From Megalobrama amblycephala (Eukaryota; Chordata; Actinopteri; Cypriniformes; Xenocyprididae): a stretch of DNA of 64,000 nucleotides. A program made the translations under genes and the position numbers. The DNA is taken from positions 59,634,383 through 59,698,382 of the forward strand of contig NC_063045.1 of the NCBI RefSeq assembly GCF_018812025.1, given 5' to 3'. Every line of letters begins with the position of its first letter. The stretch's first letter is position 1. Of this stretch, positions 11,496 through 21,895 are shown piece after piece. Under the pieces are notes generated by a model, which worked only from the letters and a program-made list of their open reading frames with translations, was not told where the DNA came from and made no database searches.

Positions 11496-14400
11496 ATGAT
11501 TCCTATTTTGAAGCTCTTGCTGGCTTTGGCCACAGTTTTGGGGGTTGTAGTCAGAGGTGGGTAGTAACGAACTACATTTACTTCGTTACATTTACTTGAG
11601 TAGTTTTTTGGAAAATTTGTACTTTTTAGAGTATATTTAAATGTGGGTACTTTTACTTTAACTTGAGTGCATTTATAATGAAAAATCTGTACTTTAATAT
11701 AGCTGATAAACAGATTCTTATAACCCAATTAGCTGATGATACTACACTTAAAAAATGACTTACAGATCCCTATCGCTCTTGATCTTATTAAAGTATTCTC
11801 TAAAGCTTTCGGTTTATGTTTGAATTTAGATAAATGTGAACTCCTTCCTTTAAAGTCTTGTTCTGCTTTCCTGCATAGTATTCCAGTTAATACTGAAGTG
11901 TGTTATTTGGGTGTGATCATTTGTAAAGATGTTAATATGAGAGGAAAGTTAAACTTTGATCCAGTAATTACTAAAGTTAAGAAAAAATTTAACTCCTGGC
12001 TCCAAAGATTCTTTACGAGGAAGGGCTCTCCTCGCTAAAGCTGAAGGTGTTTCTTGATTGAACTATCCTGCTCTTTCCTTGTATGAAGACAAGTCAATTT
12101 GTGTGAAGGTTGATAGAATGCTCTTTGACATTTTGTGGAACACAACCATGTTCCCCTAGGTGGGTGGGAGGGTGGTGACAAAATCTAGCGCAATGTGGGA
12201 CCAGGGTCTTGAAGGGACAGACAGCGGTTGGAGTAACCCATCTGGGGGTCGGTTGGAAGTCTTACCAGTGGCACAAATCGAGCAAGCCAAAACAAAACAG
12301 CGAATTTCACGAGCCATAGCAGGTCACCAGAATCGCTGCTTGACCAAAAAACTGGTGCGATTAACCCCTGGATGACAAGCCACGTTGGAACAATGCCCCC
12401 ACTGGATAACACTTGGACCTTAACCTCTCCGGCACAAATAATCGATTCGGTGGGCACCTGGGCGGAGGAGTTACCCCTTCTAAGGCTGTCTTGACCTTCG
12501 ATTCGACCTCCCATGTCAGAGTGGAGACCACTAATGTCTCGGGTAGAATATACTCGGGAGTAGACGGGCGTTCGGAACGAGAGAGAAAAATCAAATTGTC
12601 CGAAAAAAAGTGCCCACCGAGCCTGCCTGGAGTTTAGTCTTTTGGCAGATCTGATATATTCTAAGTTCTTGTGATCAGTCCAAAAGATAAAAGGTACCCC
12701 CGAACCTTCCAACCAATGACGCCATTCTTCCAACGCTAACTTGACTGCCAGCAACTCTCTGTTACCAGTGTCATAATTACGCTCAGCTGTAGATAAACGA
12801 TGGGAAAAAAACACGCAGGGATACAACTTATCGTCTGTGGGTGAACGCTGGGATAGAACTGCACCTACCCCCACCTCTGATGCATCGACCTCCACCACGA
12901 ACTGACGTGAAGGATCGGGGGATATGAGAATGGGAGCCGAAACGAAGCAACTTTTCAGTTTGGTGAATGCAGCCTCAGCTGCATCGGACCACCTGAACGT
13001 CGTTCTAGGGGAGGTCAAGGTGGTCAGAGGTACGGCTAGTTGGCTGAAATTGTGAATGAACCGCCGGTAGAAATTGGCAAACCCCAGAAACCTATGTAGG
13101 GCCGTACGGGAATCTGGACTTGGCCAATCCACCACAGCCTTAACCTTGTCAAGATCCATGCGTACTCCCTCAGACGAGACGAGGTACCCTAGGAAAGAAA
13201 CAGACTGTGCATGAAAATCGCATTTCTCCGCCTTGACAAAAAGCCCATTCTCTAGCAGTCATTGAAGCACTTGTCTGACGTGTTGAACATGTTCCTGGAG
13301 AGATGAGGAAAAAAAATCAATATGTCGTCCAGGTAGACATATATGAACTGGTCAACCATATCTCTCAACATGTCATTAACGAGTGCCTGGAAGACCGCCG
13401 GGGAGTTGGACAGCCCGAAGGGCATGACCAAGTATTCAAAGTGCCCCTTGGGGGGGTTAAAGGCAGTCTTCCACTCATCCCCCTTCCTGATGCGAACCAA
13501 CTGATAAGCATTCCGTAAATCCAATTTTGTGAAAATGGATGCTCCTTGCAACCTCTCGAAAGCTGAAGACATCAACGGCAGAGGATAAGTATTCTTTACC
13601 GTGATGTTATTCAGCCCTCGGTAATCAATGCAAGGTCACAAAGAACCATCCTTCTTTCCTATAAAAAAGAACCCCACCCCCGCTGGAGAAGAGGAAGGGC
13701 GGATGAACTTCGCTGCTAGAGAATCAGAAATATATTTCTCCATGGCCTCCCTCTCAGGAACCGAAAGAGAGTACAACTTGCCTTTAGGCGGAGACTTACT
13801 GGGCACTAAACCTATAGCACAGTCATAGGGACGATGCGGAGGAAGAGAAGTAGCACGGGACTTACTGAACACTTCCTTCAGATCCAGGTACTCCGCGGGC
13901 GCGTTTGACAAATCCGCTGCCTTCGCCTGCAACACAGAAACAGACTCAGACGGACAAGCAGACATAAGACAGGACTCGTGACATTGAGTGCTCCATTCAG
14001 AGATGGAGTGCTGCCACCAGTCCACCTTGGGGTTGTGTTGAGTGAGCCAGGGGTGTCCGAGTACAATGGGTGCTAAGGGAGAGTCCATGAGCAGAAATTG
14101 AATGGATTCCGTGTGGTTGCCGGATGTAATCAAGGTTATGAAACTGGTAGTGAGTGAGATGTTGGGAAGACTCTGACCATTGAGTGCGTTGACTGAAATC
14201 TGACTGATGAGTGGAGTGATGGGCAGGTGATTTTTCTGTGCAAAGTGAATGTCCATAAAGTTACTTTCAGCTCCCGAGTCCAGTAGTGCTTGACAGGTGA
14301 GAGTGTGGGTGGCCCATCTCAGTCTTACTGGAAGGAGAAAGGATGGTGGGGACTTCTCGGTGGAGATCCACCCGATAGTAGCCTCTTCCTTTCTATCGGG

Positions 14401-17400
14401 CTCGATCTTTTACCGGGCACGAATGCAGAAAATGACCCACTCCTCCACAGTAAATACACAGTCCCTGGGATCTCCGCCTCTCTCTCTCCTCCCGGGAAAG
14501 CCGAGCTCTCCCTACCTGCATGGGTTCAGAATCAGAGGTGGGGCCGACCGTGTCTCCAGCGCTGGTCGACCGACCCTTCGCGCCTCTAGGTCCGTGGTCT
14601 GGACGAGAGAAACGTTCCACACGGCTGAGGCGAGCGTCAACTCGCAGGGCGAGGTCGATAAGCCCATTAAGACTCTGAGGCAGATCCAAGATGTAAATTT
14701 CCTTCTGGACACGGTCGGCCAACCCATGCAGGAAGACGTCCCACTGCGCCTCCTTGTTCCATCTGCACTCCGCCGCAAGAGTCCGGAACTCAATGGAGTA
14801 CTCAGCCACAGTACGATTCCCTTGCTTAAGTTCCGTAAGCTGTCGAGCCGCGTCCTTGCCAGCGACCGCACGGTCGAAGACCCTCTTCATTTCGGCGGCG
14901 AGTGCCTGGAACGAGGTACAGCATGGATCCTGGTTCTCCCACACCGCCGTTCCCCACAACGCTGCCTGCCCCGTGAGAAGCATGAGCACGAACGCCACCT
15001 TTGACTCCTCCCTTTCGAAGGTTTGGGGCTGAAGAGAGAAATGCATGGAACATCTTGTAAGAAAAGCTCTGCAGAAATTAGGCTCACCAGCATAAGACTG
15101 TGGGACTGGTAGGCGTGGCTCCAGCTGGTCTCCCCGTTCCAGTGGTGTGGGGGGAACGGGCGGCGTGGGCGGCGCAGTGGGATTGCAAAGCTGTTGTAGT
15201 TGCTGGGAGAGCTCGGACACCTGCGTCACCAGTGCTTGCACAGCGCGTCCGGTAGAAGAAATGCTCTCCTGCTGCTGGTCCATCCGAGCGATGCTGTGAT
15301 TGATGAACTCCGTCAGCGACGCTGAACTTGCTGCATCCATGATGGTCAATTGTTCTGTCACGGGAAATAATAATAATAATAATTCCTTACATTTATATAG
15401 CGCTTTTCTGGGCACTCAAAGCTCTTTACATATTGAAGGGGGAATCTCCTCAACCACCACCAATGTGCAGCATCCATCTGGATGATGCGACGGCAGCCAT
15501 ATTGCGCCAGAACGCCCACCACACACCAGCTTATTGGTGGAGAGGAGACAAAGTGATGAAGCCAATCAGTGTATGGGGATGATTAGGAGGCCATGATGGA
15601 CAGAGGCCAATGGGCAAATTTGGCCAGGATGTCGGGGTTACACCCCTACTCTTTTCGAAGGACATCCTGGGATTTTTAATGACCACAGAGAGTCAGGACC
15701 TCGGTTTAACGTCTCATCCGAAGGACGGTGCTTTTTGACAGTATAGTGTCCCTATCACTATACTGGGGCATTAGGACCCACAAAGACCACAGGGTGAGCA
15801 CCCCCTGCTGGCCTCACTAACACCTCTTCCAGCAGCAACCTAGTTTTCCCAGGAGGTCTCTCATCCAGGTACTAACCAGGCTCAGCCCTGCTTAGCTTCA
15901 GTGGGCAACCAGTCTTGGGCTACAGGGTGATAAGGCAGATGCAAGTGCAAGTTATAACTTCTCATTTATTGAGTTTCACACACAAATGGTTGGTCAGAAG
16001 ACACGTAGCAGACAGCAGGAGAGCGGTGACTAGGGCTGGGTATCGTTCAAAAATTTTCGATACCGAGACGATACCGATACCTTGACTTCGATACCAATAC
16101 CTGAACGATACCTTTTTCGATACCAATTTTATAAAATCTGTTTTAACAATATTACATTACCTCAAAAAAATCTTTGGTTTTATATTTTAACTTTCTTGAC
16201 TTTTTTCAGACTCAAAGACTCATCTCCTGAGCCACTGCAGGGGAATAAAAAAGCACAAATGAACAAAATTTACCCAACACAATAAATCAGTGCAAATAGT
16301 TTTAATAAAGTTTAGTTTTCAATGCAAAAATTCAGTATGTGAGGCTCTTTTTAAATCACTCAGCAATTGTTGTTCTTCTTCAAAAAATTTATTATTATTA
16401 TTAACAAGATCAAAGCGGAAGAGTGACGCACGTTCGTTCGTAAATCGCCATCACCTGCTTTCAAATGGAGCGGCATTTAATAGACAGAGCCATAGATCAC
16501 TGAAAAGCCACGCAATATCGCGTTCATTATCGAAGGCAATTCATCTGCGATATGAACGCGATATTGCGTGGCTTTTCAGTGATCTACGGTTCTGTCTATT
16601 AAATGCCGCTCCATTTGAAAGCAGGTGATGGCGATTTAACGGTAATCAGGTGTTATGTTCCCCTCCTAGTCTAGGAGTTAGAAGGGAAGGTAACAAAAGA
16701 AAATAAGATAACTTATTAGAAAAGGTAACGCAAGGATGAAAAAAAGAAAACGTGGAGGACACACTTCAGCCTCAGTCTCAGAGGGAAAACACAACACCAC
16801 TTTAAGGGAAAGTCAAAATGTTTATTTCCTTATACCAAAAAGAGCTTACCAAAAGGAGAACATGAGGGAATAAATCTTCAGGAGAGAGTATACCTAAAAT
16901 AACAAACAAAACTGGAGCTAACTAAGGTTTAAAGAATCTACTTACCCTGCTCAAAAACAAAGATGAAAAAAACAACACAAACTTCACAAACTTTAAACAA
17001 TAAACAGGAGAAAACAATTGTACACAAAAAAAAGGCACTCTCTCCCTACGATTCCCAGGTAACCCAATAATGATTAAGAGTTAAATGATACAATACCTTC
17101 TAGTTACCCACACATGGATTGACCCGAAAGCAGGCTAAAGAATGATGCTAACACACAGAAAAAGTATAGGCCCACACCTAACTCAAAACTGTTAACCCTC
17201 AGTCACACAGTACACTCAGGCAAACAATTCAGTTTCCACTCTGAGGCTGGGGAGAAGTGTTCCTCAGCGCAGGATCTTCAGAATGCACCATATATACAGC
17301 TCTGCTCAGACTCAGGCATGCTCACAACGAGTTGCAGCTGGTGGCAATTAACCTGAGTAAGAGAGTGAGGGAGAGAAACAGGGCACAACACAGCACAGGA

Positions 17401-20400
17401 CACACACAGGGATATGACAGTGACACACCAAAACACTCTGGGACGTAACACAGGGAACCGGCTTTACTGACGAAATGCGCGTGACAATCTCATGCGATAT
17501 ATCGTGCAGCCCTATTAGATATAAATATAAATAACAATGTAGCGCAACGTTACTTGCTCATCAACGAGACAGCGAAAGCATTTCTCCGCCCCCTCTCCCC
17601 GGTTCCATTCTGAGGTACCGAAATTTGGTACCGAATGACAAGACACTTTTCGATACTCGGTAGTATCGAGGCAATTCGATCGGTACCTAAAAAGTATCGA
17701 GTTCGGTACCCAGCCCTAGCGGTGACGCAGGGACTTCAACGGGCGCATAACATAATAAACATGTATAGCGTTATTTTACTGTCAAATGTCGAGAGCACAT
17801 TATTGTGACGCGAGAGCATATCAATGTAAAAGCGCAAATCTGTCCGCTCGCGCGCGGATTTCCTATGCTCTCGCGCAAAACTGGACGCGCGCTCTTAAAT
17901 ATACAGTGCTCTCTTATGAACTGCCTCTCCTCTCGCTCAGATGCGTGTGCACACTCAAACTGTTTCCTGCGTGCTCAAACTGCACATGTGCGGTCACGAA
18001 TCTCTCCTTGCTCTTGCAGAAATTAATTTGCTTTTGGATTAAACGCTGTCAAAAGTTATCAACCAATCAGAAGAGACGACTGATCCATGAAATGATACGT
18101 GGAATCTTATTGGCTGAGAGTGAACTGCGCCTGGAATTCTTTCTACAAAAATGGATATTTCATTTCTTTACAATTTAATAATATTTAATAATATTAATCA
18201 AAATGCAGGACATATCTTAGAAATGGCTTGGAATGGGGCGCTTGGATGTTTTCTATATTAATAAGCTTGTTTGTCTAACTGTATCACATTACAGGTCAAA
18301 CCCCACTGAACGATTTATCCAAAACCATCATATTAGCCAATATCATGGACCAAAACATTAAATTAAACATTAATTAAAAACAAAAGATTAAACAACTAAT
18401 AATGTTATAAATCAGTCTATTTAGAAATGTGTAAAATGTTATAAAGCCTATTTAAAAATATGTATTAATTTAAATGAATTCATTACAATATCGTTTGAAA
18501 TTAATGAAGATATGATTCGTCCAGTGTTTTTAAATGAATTTCTTGAATGAATGATTCTGATCATCAAATACATTTTAACAGTCACTGGTCACCGCCTACT
18601 GGCAGAACAGTGTAATAACATTAGTTTCAAAAGTCATTTATTGCTAAAATCAGTGTATATTCGGACTATAAATTGTTATTGCAATACTTGCATTATTATT
18701 TAATGTTTGCAACACAGAAGTAGCAATAGTGTGTTGTTGAAAACGCTTTGTGAAGCTGTTTAAAAGATATAGTTTATGACCACTGCTTTCAGCGGCAATG
18801 CAAAACCAGGTTTAAATATTCCAGTATGTTCGTAATTTCAAAGGTTTAATAGACATAACCGAATCGTTGTCATTTAGGAATAAGATCGTGTTATTTTGAT
18901 TAATCATGCATACATAAGAGCTTAAGTATTTTTGTATGTCATGTTTTATACCCGACCTCAAAAGAAATTGACTATGGTGGTATATGTGATCTCCACATTT
19001 TAAGTATTAAGGGAATGATGATCTGACCTGATCTTGTTCGGTCTTAAATCAGAAGATATTTGTTGGTAATACTTTACAATAAGGTTTCATTAACATTATT
19101 TAACTGCATTAGTTAACATTAACTAATAATGAACTGCACTTCTACAGCATTTATTAATATTTGTTAATGTTAATTTCAGCATTTACTAATACATTATTAA
19201 AATCAAAAGTTGTATTTGTTAACATTAGTAAATGCACTGTGAAGTAAACAACCAGCTGTATTTTTAACCTTAACAAAGATTAATAATTACAGTAATGTAT
19301 TGCACATTGTTAGTTTATGTTAGATAATACATTTAACTAATGTTAACAAATAAAAACCTTATTGTAAAATTTTACCTATTTTTTATATAAATTTCAACAC
19401 AAAACGTATGACCACACCACAATAACTTTAAGAAACATTTTTTGTTTGTTTGTTTAGATAAATTGGGGTTTGACCTGTAATGTGATGCAGTTAGACTAGG
19501 TTACATTTGATAAATATTATGAAATATCCATTTTTGTAGAAAGAATTCCAGGCGCAGTTCACTCTCAGCCAATAAGATTCCACGTATCATTTACATGGAT
19601 CAGTCGTCTCTTCTGATTGGTTGATAACTTTTGACAGCGTTTAATCCAAAAGCAAATTAATTTCTGCAAGAGCACGGAGAGATTTGTGAGCGCACATGTG
19701 CAGTTTCAGCGCGCAGGACACGTTTGAGCACGCAGGAAACAGTTTGAGCGTGCACACGCAATATCTGAGCTAGAGGAGAGGCAGTTCATGAGAGAGCCCT
19801 GTATATTTGAGAGCGCGTGTCCAGTTTTGCGCGAGAGCATAGGAAATCCGCGCGCGAGCGGACAGATTTGCGCGAGAGCAAAGGAAATCCGCGCGCGAGC
19901 GGACAGATTTGCGCTCGCGCATTACACTGATATGCTCTCGCGTCACAATAATGTGCTTTCGACATTTGACAGTAAAATAATGCCATAAACATGCTCCAGC
20001 CAATAACCGACAAGCAGCGTCAATACGCAAGCTACTTACATTTTAAATGCGTGTTCATGACTGTTTCAGGAAGCACGGAGGGGAGGGGGAGGAGGAGGAG
20101 GAGGAGGGAGGGTCTAGCTAGCCTCTGTTTTGTTTGACAACACTTCGAACGTCAACAGGAAGTTACTCCGCTTTTTGTATAAAGAATTCCAGGCGCAGTT
20201 CACTCTCAGCCAATAAGATTCCACGTAGCATTTTTATGGATCAGTCGTCTCTTCTGATTGGTTGATAACTTTTGACAATGATTAATCCAGAAGCAAATTA
20301 ATTTCTGCAAGGACACAGTTTGAGCGCACGCGCAATATCTGAGCGAGAGGAGAGGCAGTTCATAAGAGAGCACTGTATATTTAAGAGCGCGCGTCCAGTT

Positions 20401-21819
20401 TTGCCCAAGAGCAAATGAAATCCGCGCGCGAACAGACAGATTTGCGCTCGCGCATTGATGTGCTCTCAGGTCAGAATAATGTGCTCTCGACATTAGACAG
20501 TAAAATAACGCCATACATCCCCCATTTATGCCTTTTTATGATGTACAAGGAAGAAAAAAAAGGACTTTTCTCTCCTTTTTTCAATATTAATTTACGTTAA
20601 ATTACCTCTAGCTCATAGTTTTTTTTCTTTTTTCTTTACTGTTTTTGTGTTTGTTTATAATTCTGTTATTGTTGTTAATTTTTGAATTGTAACTTTTGCC
20701 TTTGTCAATAAAAAAAGTTCGATTTTACCTATAAATGTTTATATATAGTATTTTTCTATACTACTGTAATATTTATACGAGTTAGATTTGGCACATTATT
20801 ATGGTCAAAACGACATTGTACTTCAACAAAAATACTTTACAGCTCCCTTTATCTGTCCATTCAAATGTTTCAAATTCAAAGACACAATAAACAATATGGT
20901 GCGATAAACCTAAATAAACTAACGTTAAACAAAGGCCGCAGCTTGCACAATCTTCTCCTCCTTGATTGTCATGTAAGATGACGCCGAAGTGCGTTCCAAA
21001 AAAATAATTTTTTTGACCCCTACACCCTTCATCCCTTCGAAGCTCTCACTCCGGAGGGTAAACCCTTTGAAGAGATTAGTGCATGAGCCCTTCCGAATGG
21101 AACGCAGGGTAAATTGGTTCGCGAATCAGTTTGAAGTGGCAGTGGATCTCCAGTCAATTAAAAGCAAACCTGTAAGTGCATCCTATTGCTTGCCAGCGAT
21201 GAAGATCTTTATTAGTTGAACTGCGTATGCTGTCTGTGAACAATTCCACAGGTATCGATTTCATTTGATTTCAATTCATACAGACAATAGCATTTACCAA
21301 ACAGATTATTACGACACGATAACAAAGTATGTAGCTTTTCTGTATCGTTTTTAAGGACATGTATCTTAATTTATACATTAAATAAGCTCTTATTGTTCAG
21401 AGATTATGAAATGAACACCCGTGGTTGCGCAGTGGCGGCGCCGGCGACCTGTTCGTCTTGAAAAGGAACGCCTTTGCGTTGACGCGTTTAACCAGTTTAC
21501 ACGCGCCTGCAGAAATATGCATTTGATTACATTTTGGAGAACAGACGGAAGAAGATCCGTCAATGTGCATTTGATCATTGTTTGTGTTCAGATGTTCAGC
21601 GGTTATGAGCGTGAGCACATGTAAAGAGTTTTCTCTTTCTTCTTTCAAATGTAGCTAAGTTGTTTTTATACAAAGTAAAGGACGTGTAGTGATATGCGGG
21701 TTACAGATGCCAGAAATTATGCTCGTCTCTGCTGTGTTTGTAGCAAAGATATCTAATTATGATAATAATTTAAATATCTATCTAAATAATAACGGTGCAT
21801 CTAAACATGCTATTGTATT

Positions 21820-21895
<76 letters not shown>

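Larger units (their letters stand above)
12158..15352 (-). mobile_element. Ty3/Gypsy retrotransposon remnant (gag-protease-RT-RNase H-integrase start)
   Basis: On the minus strand the order is gag, protease, reverse transcriptase, RNase H and the first part of integrase, which is the Ty3/Gypsy order. It is cut off at 12158 just inside the integrase core, where a frame reads [17 protein letters not shown] before a stop. On the 5' side it is cut by the SINE3 at 15363. Neither LTR is recognised next to it. Several frame breaks separate the pol blocks, so it is not active. Confidence 0.9.
16031..17718. mobile_element. hAT-like transposon with perfect 8-bp target duplication
   Basis: The termini are TAGGGCTGGGTA and its reverse complement TACCCAGCCCTA, each flanked by GCGGTGAC (16023-16030 and 17719-17726). 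An 8-bp duplication is the hAT signature. Subterminal sequence is rich in short TCGATACC-like repeats, as in hAT ends. There is no transposase frame. It contains an 87-bp-arm palindrome and, inserted later, a solo LTR. Confidence 0.9.
17764..19987. mobile_element. element with about 530-bp inverted repeats
   Basis: The arm 17764-18305 is an imperfect reverse complement of 19460-19987. The ends read TATAGCGTTATTTTACTGTC and its counterpart, and AACATG flanks both sides (17758-17763 and 19988-19993), giving a likely 6-bp target duplication. The arms are rich in CGCGCG-type sequence and carry short open frames that repeat with the arms rather than encode protein. The middle holds other repeats (18430-18930 and 19067-19380). 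Confidence 0.75.

Noticed and set aside
14297..15004. 235-codon open frame on the plus strand
   Set aside because: It is antisense to the Gypsy gag frame, which has recognisable gag and zinc-knuckle motifs; the plus-strand translation shows none.
15841..15933. Candidate 5S rRNA gene
   Set aside because: Only part of 5S is matched, with many changes, and it is continuous with a SINE3 body and an ATT tail.
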